64,000 nucleotides of DNA from Atopobiaceae bacterium (lineage in GTDB: Bacteria > Actinomycetota > Coriobacteriia > Coriobacteriales > Atopobiaceae): contig JAKVOB010000001.1 of NCBI GenBank assembly GCA_022483015.1, positions 2,008,902-2,072,901 on the forward strand, read 5' to 3'. Below are positions 28,906 to 37,348 of this stretch, one piece after another (position 1 is the first letter of the stretch; every line of letters starts with the position of its first letter). Below the pieces are notes generated by a model, which saw nothing but the letters and a program-made list of their open reading frames with translations, searched no databases and was not told the origin of the DNA. Both the position numbers and the translations under genes were made by a program.

Positions 28906-29862
28906 CTACACCGACCTTATCCGCGGGTTGACCAGGATGTAGAGCATGTCAACCACGATGTTGATGACAATGAACGCCAGGGCGACCACGAGGGTCACGC
29001 CCTGCACGAGCGTCGGGTAGTTCTCCTGGACGCCCTGCAGGATCGCCATGCCCATGCCGGGGAGGTTGAAGATGACCTCGATGACGACGGCGCCTCCCAT
29101 GAGGTAGCCGATCCTGAGGCCGAGCACGGTGATGGGCGTGATGAGGGCGTTCCTGAGCACGTTGCGGGACACGACGACGCCCTTGGGCACGCCTGCACCG
29201 ATGGCGGTGCGGACGTAGTCCTTGTCGAGCTCCTCGACCATCGAGGTCCTGATCACACGCGTGAGCTGGCCGGCGACAGGCACGCCCAGCGCGAAGGCGG
29301 GCATGAGCATGCGTCGGAACCACCCGCCTGGGTCAGCCGCGAAGTCCGGGAGCGCGCCAGATGCCGGCAGCAGGTGCAGCGTCGACGAGAGGAGCAGTAT
29401 GAGCAGCACCGCCAACCAGAACGAGGGTGTGGCTATGCAGGCTATCGAGACCACTCGTATGATCTGGTCGGGCCATCGGTCGCGGTAGAGTGCCGCGAGG
29501 GTGCCCAGCACGAACGCGAAGACGACCGCGATGAGCAGCCCCATGAAGGTCAGCTGCATCGTGATCGGGAAGGCGCCTGCGACCTTGTCGGCGACGGAGC
29601 TCTCGTTGGCACCGTAGGTGCCGAGGTTGCCCTGGCACATGTTGCCCAGGAAGCTCCCGTAGCGGACGAGCCAGGGGTCATTGAGGCCATGCGTGTCACG
29701 ATAGGAGGCGAGCGCCTCCTGCGACGCCCCCTCGCCGAGGGCGGAGTACGCAGGGTCAATCTTTGAGAAGGACATCAGGAAGAAGACCAGGAAGGTCACG
29801 CCGAGGACCATGATGGGCAGGGCGATGAGCCTTCTCCCGATGAGTCTCAAAAGGTTGTTCAC
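28906..29862 (-). CDS. ABC transporter permease, OppB/DppB type, of the sialic-acid locus
   Basis: Inner-membrane permease of 318 aa from a GTG start (29862-29860) with AAAGGAGTG ahead. N-terminus LLRLIGRRLIALPIMVLGV, six expected spans and the EAA-type loop DYVRTAIGAGVPKGVV. It is the partner of the permease half of the fusion protein, which starts 2 bp after its stop. A stem-loop at 29901-29939 precedes it. Confidence 0.9.
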   Translation of the reverse strand: MNNLLRLIGRRLIALPIMVLGVTFLVFFLMSFSKIDPAYSALGEGASQEALASYRDTHGLNDPWLVRYGSFLGNMCQGNLGTYGANESSVADKVAGAFPITMQLTFMGLLIAVVFAFVLGTLAALYRDRWPDQIIRVVSIACIATPSFWLAVLLILLLSSTLHLLPASGALPDFAADPGGWFRRMLMPAFALGVPVAGQLTRVIRTSMVEELDKDYVRTAIGAGVPKGVVVSRNVLRNALITPITVLGLRIGYLMGGAVVIEVIFNLPGMGMAILQGVQENYPTLVQGVTLVVALAFIVINIVVDMLYILVNPRIRSV

Positions 29863-29900
29863 GGCGATCCACTCCTTTCATGTGGTGGTTCCTACAGAGT

Positions 29901-29939
29901 GCGGGCCCCGTCGCACAGGAATTGCCCGACGGGGCCCGC
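29901..29939 (-). terminator. Stem-loop between binding protein and permease genes (sialic-acid locus)
   Basis: Perfect 13-bp stem GCGGGCCCCGTCG/CGACGGGGCCCGC (29901-29913 and 29927-29939) with a 13-base loop, about 30 bases after the binding-protein stop. It is the third such element in this window in the same position. Confidence 0.65.
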
Positions 29940-29970
29940 TTGAGCTACGCCTCGAGGCGCGCGGGCTACG

Positions 29971-31563
29971 CTACTTGGTGATGCTCCCCACGAGGTCGAC
30001 ACCAGTGGTGCCGATGCCGGAGAAGTTCGAGATCTTGTCCGCGTAGTAGCCGGTCGCGACGGTGCGGTGGAAGAGCGGGTACAGGGGCACCTGCTCGGCC
30101 AGGAGGTCGAAGCACTTGTTCCAGGCATCCTGCTGCGCGGTGCCCGTGCCCTCGACGGCCGTCTGCATGTAGCCGTGGAGCTCGGTGTACTTGTCGGAGC
30201 CGTTCCACTGCGTGCGCTTCTTGGTCCAGGTGTTGTCGCCGTACCACCAGTTCATGAGGAGGTCGGGGTCGTTGCCGAAGACCGAGGGGTCACCAGGGGC
30301 GAGCGCCACGTCGAACGTCGGGCTGTCGACGTCGGTGTAGTTGGCATAGAGCGCGCTCGACGCCATGGAGTTGATGGTGACGGTGAGGCCTGCGGCCTCG
30401 AGGTCGTTCTTGATCTGCGGTGCGAGGGCCGTGATCCAGCTGTGGTCGGTGGTGATGAGCTCGACCGCGGCACCTGCGGCGCCACCGGCGGTGAGGAGCT
30501 CCTTGGCCTTCGCGGTGTCATAGGTGTAGACCGTGGCGGCCTTGTGGTAGTTGGGGTGGTTCTCGGGCAGGAAGCAGCTCGCGGCCGTGGCCTTGCCGCT
30601 CATGGCGTTGGAGATGAGCTTGTCCATGTCGATGGCATAGAAGAACGCCTGGCGGACCTGATAGTTGTCGAACGGGGCCTTCTTGGTGTTGAACATCAGG
30701 AACGGGAGGTTGAAGCCCTGGACCTCGTCGACGGTGGCACCGGAGGACTTGACCTGGTCGGCCACGTCTGCGGGAACCGACTCCATGACCATGACCGTGC
30801 CCTCGTTCATGGCCGTGGTGCGGGCCGTGTCGTCCTTGATGATGGACCAGTCCATCTCGTTGTCCTTGACCGACACCGAGCCGTTGTAGTTGGTGTTGGG
30901 CTTGAAGACGATGGTCTTCTCGTCGATGGAGTCATACATCCAGGGGCCGGAGCCGACGGGCTTGGCCGTGAGGGTCTCGTCGGTGGCGGAGGTGGGGACG
31001 ACCTTGATGATCGTGAGGCGCTTCTTGATCAGCGTGGGGTCGAAGGCGTAGTTGAGGGTGATGTCGAGCGTCGTGTCGTCGGTCGCCGCGATCTCCTTGA
31101 TGAAGGAGAGCATCGAGGTGTACAGGCTGCCCTCGGCGGTCGAGCGCTGCCAGGAGCTCACGACGTCGGCAGCGGTGACGCTCGTGCCGTCGGAGTACTT
31201 GGCACCGTCGCGAAGGGTGACGGTGTACTCGGTGTCGCTCTTCTTGGTGGGGTCCCCGGAGGCCAGGGCCGCGTACGGCTCCATGGTGTGCATGTCGAAC
31301 TCATAGAGGCCTTCGACGACGTGCCAGTTGGCACCGAGCGCGAGCGCGGAGGACGTGGTCGAGGGATGGTAGTTCTTGGTCTCGTAGGCGACCGCTGCGG
31401 TGAGCGTGCCGCCGCCCTTCGCCTCCGTGGAAGCCGCGGTCGTGTCTGCGGTCGAGCTGGAGCTGGAGCTTCCGCAACCCACGAGGCCGAGTCCTGCAAA
31501 GGCTGCCGTGGCACCCGCGAGGCTGAGGAACGTCCTACGAGTCATGCCCTGCTTGTTCTGCAT
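29971..31563 (-). CDS. Solute-binding lipoprotein, SBP family 5, of the sialic-acid locus
   Basis: Binding protein of 530 aa from the ATG at 31563-31561 (ACAGGAGATAGAC ahead). Twin arginines in TRRTFLSLAG (R9-R10), lipobox GLVGC with C30, then a Ser-rich linker, so a Tat-type lipoprotein is likely. The core is SBP_bac_5 of the peptide/nickel class. In the SatA precedent such a fold binds sialic acid, and the nanA-nanK-nanE genes downstream point the same way, but direct binding evidence is lacking and a glycopeptide is possible. It is the first gene of the operon. Confidence 0.85.
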   Translation of the reverse strand: MQNKQGMTRRTFLSLAGATAAFAGLGLVGCGSSSSSSTADTTAASTEAKGGGTLTAAVAYETKNYHPSTTSSALALGANWHVVEGLYEFDMHTMEPYAALASGDPTKKSDTEYTVTLRDGAKYSDGTSVTAADVVSSWQRSTAEGSLYTSMLSFIKEIAATDDTTLDITLNYAFDPTLIKKRLTIIKVVPTSATDETLTAKPVGSGPWMYDSIDEKTIVFKPNTNYNGSVSVKDNEMDWSIIKDDTARTTAMNEGTVMVMESVPADVADQVKSSGATVDEVQGFNLPFLMFNTKKAPFDNYQVRQAFFYAIDMDKLISNAMSGKATAASCFLPENHPNYHKAATVYTYDTAKAKELLTAGGAAGAAVELITTDHSWITALAPQIKNDLEAAGLTVTINSMASSALYANYTDVDSPTFDVALAPGDPSVFGNDPDLLMNWWYGDNTWTKKRTQWNGSDKYTELHGYMQTAVEGTGTAQQDAWNKCFDLLAEQVPLYPLFHRTVATGYYADKISNFSGIGTTGVDLVGSITK

Positions 31564-31894
31564 GTCTATCTCCTGTCTGTGTGGCCCCGACAGACGCGGT
31601 GCGCCTGCCATATGACAAAACTCGGAACACGTGCATCCTATGATGCGCAGACTGATATGCAGCTATGAAGGGTTTTCTCTCGGCGAGCGGTTCTTCTTTA
31701 AGGGCGTACGGTCAAAAGTAGTCTTTTACCAGGTAGTATTAACATTCCTTAGCGGTAAAAGGATATGTCTTTACGTGTATCAATCGCCAATAGAACACGC
31801 TCGCAGGCGCACAATCTTCCTTATGCCATACTCAGGGAGGCCCTCGGCGCCCCTGCCGCGGCCATGATCCGCACGAGGTACCCCTGGAGGTCCC
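31564..31894. promoter_or_regulatory. Divergent AT-rich regulatory region, sialic-acid operon / hisJ
   Basis: A 331-base gap between divergent genes, the longest in the window. Positions 31620-31800 are clearly richer in A/T than the surroundings. It holds an inverted repeat CTTTTACC (31733-31740) and GGTAAAAG (31754-31761), 13 bases apart, suitable as an operator. I could not fix a convincing -35/-10 pair on either strand. A short AT-rich open frame inside is not supported as a gene. Confidence 0.45.
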
Positions 31895-32710
31895 ATGGCA
31901 CCCATCGTCGACTGTCACACCCACACGCGCTACTCCGACGGGACCGGTGAGGTCGCCGACATCGTGGGCGCGGCCGCAGCGGCGGGATGCGCGGTCCTGG
32001 CCCTCACCGACCACCTCACCCTCCCCCGCACGATGGACCCCACCTGCGAGTGCAGCGTCCCCGAGGCCGACCTCGCCTCGCGCGCCCGTGACATCGACGC
32101 GGCCATCGCGACATGCGGCGATGGCACCCCCGAGGTGGTCCATGGCTATGAGTGTGACTGGTACGAGGGGTGCGAGAGGAACATCGCGTCGTGGAGCCGC
32201 GGGGCGACCTTCAGGCTCGGGTCCGTCCACTGGGTCGCCGGCGGGTGGATCGACGACCCGTGCGACCGCCACGTCTGGGACGAGCTCGGCTGCGACGAGG
32301 TCTGGCGACGCTACGTCGACGCCTGGTGTGCCGCCTGCGAGAGCCCCGCGCGCTTCGACTCGATGGCACACCCCGACCTCGCGCGCCGCTGGGAGCGCGA
32401 GGGATATGCCACCACGCTCGACCTCGCCCCCCTCTGGGAGCGCATGGCCACCTGTGCCCATGACACCGGCGTCCACGTCGAGGTGTCGACCGCGGGCCTG
32501 CGCAAGTCCGTGGGAGGGTACTACCCCGCCCCCGGCCTGCTCCTGGCATTCCGCCACGCGGAGGTGCCGATCACCGTGGGGTCTGACGCCCACCGTCCCC
32601 AGGACGTGTGCTGGGGCATCCGCGACGCCTACGCCTATGCGGCGGCCGCGGGCTACGCCAGCATCGACGCCCCACGGACGCACGGCGGCTGGCAGACGTT
32701 CGAGCTGTAG
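31895..32710 (+). CDS. hisJ: PHP-domain histidinol-phosphatase
   Basis: Would hydrolyse histidinol phosphate, the step missing from the adjacent his operon because its HisB is dehydratase only. 271 aa, ATG 31895 behind TGGAGG. PHP metal motifs are DCHTHTRYSDG at the N-terminus, ALTDHLTLP, the HGYECDWYEG region, FDSMAHPDL, and the C-terminal SDAHRPQ. It is convergent with hisE, 12 bp apart, and lies outside the operon on the opposite strand. Another PHP phosphoesterase role is possible, but context favours HisJ. Confidence 0.83.
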   Translation: MAPIVDCHTHTRYSDGTGEVADIVGAAAAAGCAVLALTDHLTLPRTMDPTCECSVPEADLASRARDIDAAIATCGDGTPEVVHGYECDWYEGCERNIASWSRGATFRLGSVHWVAGGWIDDPCDRHVWDELGCDEVWRRYVDAWCAACESPARFDSMAHPDLARRWEREGYATTLDLAPLWERMATCAHDTGVHVEVSTAGLRKSVGGYYPAPGLLLAFRHAEVPITVGSDAHRPQDVCWGIRDAYAYAAAAGYASIDAPRTHGGWQTFEL

Positions 32711-32722
32711 GACCAGCGGCCC

Positions 32723-33040
32723 CTATCGCATGCGGGCGTTGAGCTCCCCCGCGAGGTCGGCCGTGGTGACGCCATAGCGCTCGAGGGTCACGAGCAGGTG
32801 GTAGACCAGGTCGGCGGCCTCGTAGCGGATGTGGTCATGGTCGTCATCCTTGCAGGCCATGATGACCTCGCTCGCCTCCTCGGCAAGCTTCTTCAGCAGC
32901 TCGTCCTCCTCGCCGGAAAGGAGCCGGGCCGTGTAGCTCGTCTCGGGGCTCGCCTCCCTGCGACCATGGATCGTCGCGGCAAGGCTGTCGAGCGTCTCGC
33001 CGATATCCCCGGGCTCCACGTTGGCGGTTCTCACTCCCAT
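32723..33040 (-). CDS. hisE: Phosphoribosyl-ATP pyrophosphatase
   Basis: Second step of histidine synthesis: PR-ATP to PR-AMP. 105 aa from the ATG at 33040-33038 with AGGGAGGGAG ahead. The MazG-like helical motif LLKKLAEEASEVIMACKDDD and YEAADLVYHLLVTL carry the metal-binding acidic residues. It is the last gene of the operon, separate from hisI. Confidence 0.94.
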   Translation of the reverse strand: MGVRTANVEPGDIGETLDSLAATIHGRREASPETSYTARLLSGEEDELLKKLAEEASEVIMACKDDDHDHIRYEAADLVYHLLVTLERYGVTTADLAGELNARMR

Positions 33041-33053
33041 GGGTACTCCCTCC

Positions 33054-33458
33054 CTAGATGGTGTGGTCGGCAGGAGCGCCGGCCAACGGCAGTTCGCGAT
33101 AGAAGCAGCTCCTGTGCCCCGTATGGCACGCAGGACCCGGCGAGTCCACGACCACGACGAGCGTGTCGGCGTCACAGTCGACGAGCACGCGGCGCACCTG
33201 CTGGAGGTTGCCGCTCGTCGCGCCCTTGTTCCAGAGCTCCTGGCGGGAACGCGACCAGAACCAGGTGGTTCCCGTCGAGAGCGTCCGCGCGAGCGACTCG
33301 GCGTTCATCCAGGCGACCATGAGGACCTCGCCCGAGCCCTCCTGCTGCACGACGGCAGGCACGAGCCCCGCCGCGTCATAGGTCACCGGCGTCGAGTCGA
33401 GCGTCGCGAGCCCCACGGGCTCGCCCGCATAGGCGCCTCCTGGCGTTCCGTCAACCAT
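33054..33458 (-). CDS. hisI: Phosphoribosyl-AMP cyclohydrolase
   Basis: Third step of histidine synthesis: opens the adenine ring of PR-AMP. 134 aa, ATG 33458 behind TAGGAGG. Seen: [33 protein letters not shown], the metal/active-site [10 protein letters not shown], and the zinc cysteines in [10 protein letters not shown]. It sits between hisF and hisE. Confidence 0.95.
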   Translation of the reverse strand: MVDGTPGGAYAGEPVGLATLDSTPVTYDAAGLVPAVVQQEGSGEVLMVAWMNAESLARTLSTGTTWFWSRSRQELWNKGATSGNLQQVRRVLVDCDADTLVVVVDSPGPACHTGHRSCFYRELPLAGAPADHTI

Positions 33459-33467
33459 GCCTGCCTC

Positions 33468-34235
33468 CTAGAAGTCGAGCCGCACGGGAATGCCCTGCGA
33501 TGCCATGTATTCCTTGACCTGGCGGATCGAGTACGTGCCGAAGTGGAAGACGCTCGCCGCGAGCACGGCGTCGGCCTCCCCCTCGATGATGCCCTCCGCG
33601 AAGTGCTCAAGGGTCCCCACGCCGCCGCTCGCGATCACCGGGATGGGGACGGCACGGGCCACCGCGCGCGTGAGCGCCAGGTCGAAGCCCTCCTTGGTCC
33701 CGTCGCGGTCCATGCTCGTGAGCAGGATCTCGCCGGCGCCGCGACGCGCCGCCTCCTCGGCCCAGGTGACGACATCGATGCCGGTAGGCGTGCGGCCGCC
33801 GGCCACATAGACCTCCCAGCGGTCGCCCGGCGCGACATGACGGGCGTCGATGGCCACGATGACGGCCTGGCTCCCGAAGGCGTTCGAGGCCGCCGTGATG
33901 AGGCCGGGGTCGGCCACCGCCGCAGAGTTGAGCGAGATCTTGTCGGCGCCTGCCGCCACCATGCGCCGCATGCCGGCAAGGTCATGGAAGCCGCCGCCCA
34001 CGGTGTAGGGGATCCGCAGGCTCTCGGAGGCACGGCTCGCAAGCTGCACCGTGGTCGCACGGTCGTCCGAGGTGGCGGTGATGTCGAGGAACACGACCTC
34101 GTCGGCGCCCTCATGGTCATAGAGGGCGGCGAGCTCGACCGGGTCGCCCGCGTCACGCAGGCCCACGAAGTTGACGCCCTTGACGACACGACCGTCCTTG
34201 ACGTCCAGGCACGGTATGACCCTCTTAGTGAGCAC
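33468..34235 (-). CDS. hisF: Imidazole glycerol phosphate synthase, cyclase subunit
   Basis: Makes IGP and AICAR using ammonia passed from HisH. 255 aa from the GTG at 34235-34233, with GGGAGG ahead; it overlaps hisA by 11 bp. TIM barrel with catalytic Asp in [14 protein letters not shown] and the second catalytic Asp in [13 protein letters not shown], and the phosphate sites GGGFHD and [10 protein letters not shown]. Confidence 0.96.
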   Translation of the reverse strand: MLTKRVIPCLDVKDGRVVKGVNFVGLRDAGDPVELAALYDHEGADEVVFLDITATSDDRATTVQLASRASESLRIPYTVGGGFHDLAGMRRMVAAGADKISLNSAAVADPGLITAASNAFGSQAVIVAIDARHVAPGDRWEVYVAGGRTPTGIDVVTWAEEAARRGAGEILLTSMDRDGTKEGFDLALTRAVARAVPIPVIASGGVGTLEHFAEGIIEGEADAVLAASVFHFGTYSIRQVKEYMASQGIPVRLDF

Positions 34236-35010
34236 TGTTGCCTCCCTCGTCCGTGGGAACGTCGCCCTTGGCCTGGCCCCAGGCCGCGGCAAGGGCCTCC
34301 TCCAAGGTGAACGCCCCCTCGTAGAGCGCCCTGCCCGTGATGGCTCCCTCGATGACGCCGGGGCCGACGGACGCGAGCGCCGCGATGTCGTCAAGCGAGG
34401 CGATGCCGCCCGAGGCCACCACGGGAAACCCCGCGGTGGCAGCCACCGCGCGGTAGGCATCGACGTCGATGCCCGTCTGCATGCCGTCCCGGGCGATGTC
34501 GGTGTAGACGAGATGGTTGAAGCCGACCTGCGCGAGCGAGGCCACGAGCTCGTCAACGGTGAGGCCGGCCCCCTCGCGCCAGCCGTTCACGCGGACGCGG
34601 CCGTTGCGCCCGGCGACGTCGGCCACGAGCAGCTCGCCGAACCGCTCCTGGGCCTTCTGGGCGAACACCGGGTCACGCACGAGCACCGTGCCCAAGGCGA
34701 TGCGGAAGGCACCCGCTCGCTCGAGCTCGTCGATGCGTTCGAGCGAGCGCACGCCGCCGCCGACGTCGACTCGGATGCCCTTGACCGCGCAGATGTCACG
34801 GATGGCCGCGGCGTTGGCCGCACGCGCGTCCTCGTCCTCCTCGAAGGCGCTCGAGAGGTCCACCACATGCACCCAGGTGGCGCCTCGATGGACGAAGTCC
34901 TCGCAGACGGACACGGGGTTGTCGGAGTAGACGTCCATGTGGGAACGGTCGCCGCGCTCGAGGCGGACGACCTTGCCGGCGATGAGGTCGATGGCTGGGA
35001 ACAGGATCAT
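34225..35010 (-). CDS. hisA: ProFAR isomerase
   Basis: Fourth step: Amadori rearrangement of ProFAR to PRFAR. 261 aa from the ATG at 35010-35008, overlapping the hisH stop (ATGA). Catalytic Asp in [14 protein letters not shown], second catalytic Asp in [12 protein letters not shown], phosphate loops VGGGVRS and ASGGIAS. In some actinobacteria HisA (PriA) also serves tryptophan synthesis; that is not decided here. A tail of about 20 residues follows the barrel. Confidence 0.94.
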   Translation of the reverse strand: MILFPAIDLIAGKVVRLERGDRSHMDVYSDNPVSVCEDFVHRGATWVHVVDLSSAFEEDEDARAANAAAIRDICAVKGIRVDVGGGVRSLERIDELERAGAFRIALGTVLVRDPVFAQKAQERFGELLVADVAGRNGRVRVNGWREGAGLTVDELVASLAQVGFNHLVYTDIARDGMQTGIDVDAYRAVAATAGFPVVASGGIASLDDIAALASVGPGVIEGAITGRALYEGAFTLEEALAAAWGQAKGDVPTDEGGNSAH

Positions 35011-35663
35011 GCCTGCGCCACCACCCTTGCGAACCCGGCCAGGATGGCCGCCCCCGCACCGGAGCTCTTCTCGGGATGGAACTGGCAGCCGAAGACGTTG
35101 CCACGCCACACCACGGAGGGGAAGCTCCTCACATAGTGCGTGCGCGCGACGACCACGTCAGGGTCGCAGTCGGCGTCGACGGCATAGGAGTGCGTGAAGT
35201 ACATGTTGGTCCCATCCGCGAAGTCCCGGAGCAGTGGGCAGGCACGACCGGCCTGTGTGACGTGGACCTGGTCCCACCCCACATGAGGCACCTTGAGCCG
35301 GTCAGAGACGAGCCGTGTGACGGACCCCTCGAGCACGCCGAGGCCCGGGACCCAGCGGTCCGTGGCGGCACCCTGCCCGCTCGTGCGCTCGTCGCCACGC
35401 TCGAAGAGGAGCTGGAGTCCCAGGCAGATGCCCAGGAAGGGAACCCCACGCCCGAGCGACGCACGGACGGCGTCCGCCTGGCCGCTCCCGTTCATGAAGT
35501 CCATCGCGTCCTCGAACGCGCCGACGCCGGGCAGCACGATGCCGTCGGCCTCGGCGATGTCGGTCGGCGAGTCGGTGACCACGACCTGGGCACCCACCGC
35601 CTCGAGGCCACGTTGGACCGAGAGGAGGTTGCCCTTGTGGTAGTCGATGAGCGCGATGGCCAT
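35007..35663 (-). CDS. hisH: Imidazole glycerol phosphate synthase, glutaminase subunit
   Basis: Class I glutamine amidotransferase feeding ammonia to HisF. 218 aa from the ATG at 35663-35661, which overlaps the hisB stop (TAATG). Nucleophile Cys80 in GICLGLQLLFE, catalytic His and Glu in FHPEKS, and the oxyanion region LPGVGAFEDAM. The ribosome site is weak, so expression probably relies on coupling to hisB. Confidence 0.95.
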   Translation of the reverse strand: MAIALIDYHKGNLLSVQRGLEAVGAQVVVTDSPTDIAEADGIVLPGVGAFEDAMDFMNGSGQADAVRASLGRGVPFLGICLGLQLLFERGDERTSGQGAATDRWVPGLGVLEGSVTRLVSDRLKVPHVGWDQVHVTQAGRACPLLRDFADGTNMYFTHSYAVDADCDPDVVVARTHYVRSFPSVVWRGNVFGCQFHPEKSSGAGAAILAGFARVVAQA

Positions 35664-36250
35664 TACAGGGATCCCTTGGTCGAGGGAATGCCCTGGACGC
35701 GGGCATCGTCCTCGCACGCGAAGCGCAGGGCGCGGCCGCAGGCCTTGAAGCAGGCCTCGAGGATGTGGTGGGCGTTCTCGCCCGTCACCTCGCGGACGTG
35801 GAGCGTGACACCGGCGTCGCGCGCCAGGCCGCAGAAGAACTCATGACCGAGCTGGGTGTCGAACGTGCCTACGAAGTCGGGACCGATGGGGACGTCCCAG
35901 AAGAGCTCTCCCCTGCCTGACAGGTCGACGGCGGCCATGACGAGCGCCTCGTCCATGGGGATGGCCACGTCCGAGAAGCGCGTGAGGCCGGCCTTGTCAC
36001 CCAAGGCCTCGCGGAACGCCTGTCCCATCACGATGCCCACGTCCTCGACGGTGTGATGGGCGTCGACCTCGAGGTCGCCCGTCGCCCTCACCGTGAGGTC
36101 AAACAGGCCGTGTCGTCCGAAGGCCGAGAGCATGTGGTCGAAGAAGCCGATGCCTGTCGAGACATCGACCTTGCCCGTGCCGTCGAGGTCGAGCGTGACG
36201 GTGATGTCCGTCTCGCCCGTCGTACGGGTCAGAGTGGCGGTCCTGGTCAT
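35663..36250 (-). CDS. hisB: Imidazoleglycerol-phosphate dehydratase
   Basis: Dehydrates IGP to imidazole acetol phosphate. 195 aa, the length of the monofunctional enzyme without phosphatase domain. Metal-binding histidine motifs are DAHHTVEDVGI and AHHILEACFKACGRAL. A separate PHP-type phosphatase gene (31895-32710) fills the missing phosphatase step. It overlaps hisC by 4 bp. Confidence 0.96.
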   Translation of the reverse strand: MTRTATLTRTTGETDITVTLDLDGTGKVDVSTGIGFFDHMLSAFGRHGLFDLTVRATGDLEVDAHHTVEDVGIVMGQAFREALGDKAGLTRFSDVAIPMDEALVMAAVDLSGRGELFWDVPIGPDFVGTFDTQLGHEFFCGLARDAGVTLHVREVTGENAHHILEACFKACGRALRFACEDDARVQGIPSTKGSL

Positions 36251-37347
36251 GACTCCTCCTTTAAGAGGGTTGCGAGCGCATCGAGCAGTGCATCGTCCTC
36301 GGCAGGCGTGCCGACGCTGACCCTGAGGCAGTCAGCGAGACCAGGCGTCGCGGAGAAGTCGCGCACGAGAATAGAGTACTCGTCACGCAGCCGCGCGCGT
36401 ACCTCGGATGCGTGCGGGAGGCGAACGAGCAGGAAGTTTGCAGAGCTGGGCCATACCCGGACCGCGTCGCCGCCTGCGAGGGCGGCCAGACGGGCCGAGA
36501 GCCGCTCGCGCTCGGCCACGATGCCCGAGATGGTGGGCGCGAAGGCGTCACGCCTGGCCACGACCGTGGCGGCCACGGCCTGCGTGAGGACGTTCACCGA
36601 GTAGGGCTGGCGCACCGCCGCGAGCGCGTCGACCACGTCGGCCGGTGCGAGCAGGTAGCCGCAGCGGATCCCCGCACACGAGAAGGCCTTCGAGAGCGTG
36701 TGCAGCACGATGACGTTGTCATAGGTCCCCATGAGCGATGCCGCCGAGGTCCCTTCAGGCGCGAACTCGCCATAGGCCTCGTCCACGAGCACGAGGCCGG
36801 GGCAGGCCCGCGCGAGCCGCTCCACGCCGTCAAGCCCGAAGAGGTCCCCCGTGGGGTTGTTGGGCGAGGTCACGACCACGATGTCCGCCGAGGCAGCACC
36901 CTCCACGAGGGCATCGACGTCGGGTGCGAGGGTCTCGGCATCACGCGGCACCGAGGCATAGGTGGTACCGACCATCGTGGAGTAGAGCTCATAGACCGAG
37001 AAGGACGGCGGGCAGTCGAGCAGCGTCCTGCCAGGGCCACCGAAGGCGAGGAACAGGTCGAACAGCGCCTCGTCCCCGCCGTTCGAGACGAACACGTTCT
37101 CCCGGGAGACCCCATGCCAGGCAGCGAGCTCGTCGCGCAGGGCGTTCGACATCGGGTCGGGATAACGGTTGGTGGGCGTCGACGCGAGCGAGGCATCCAT
37201 GGCCCCGCGCATGCCCTGCGGCAGCGGCCAGGTGTTCTCGTTTGCCGAGAGGTTGATGCGGCAGGGCTTGAAGCCCGGGTCGTATGGCTCGAAGTCGGCG
37301 AGCTGGGGCTGCACCAGCGCCCGCACGCGCGGGGAGAGGCCGGCCAC
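36247..37347 (-). CDS. hisC: Histidinol-phosphate aminotransferase
   Basis: PLP enzyme converting imidazole acetol phosphate to histidinol phosphate. 366 aa from the GTG at 37347-37345, one base after the hisD stop; upstream in-frame starts lie inside hisD. Seen: LSANENTWPLPQ, the cofactor loop VSNGGDEALFDLF, TSPNNPTGDLFG, DEAYGEFA and the PLP lysine in HTLSKAFSCAGIRCGY. Confidence 0.94.
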   Translation of the reverse strand: MAGLSPRVRALVQPQLADFEPYDPGFKPCRINLSANENTWPLPQGMRGAMDASLASTPTNRYPDPMSNALRDELAAWHGVSRENVFVSNGGDEALFDLFLAFGGPGRTLLDCPPSFSVYELYSTMVGTTYASVPRDAETLAPDVDALVEGAASADIVVVTSPNNPTGDLFGLDGVERLARACPGLVLVDEAYGEFAPEGTSAASLMGTYDNVIVLHTLSKAFSCAGIRCGYLLAPADVVDALAAVRQPYSVNVLTQAVAATVVARRDAFAPTISGIVAERERLSARLAALAGGDAVRVWPSSANFLLVRLPHASEVRARLRDEYSILVRDFSATPGLADCLRVSVGTPAEDDALLDALATLLKEES

Positions 37348-37348
37348 C

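Noticed and set aside
31631-31867. 78-codon open frame in the AT-rich gap before hisJ
   Set aside because: No ribosome site, no recognisable motif, and it crosses the likely regulatory region.
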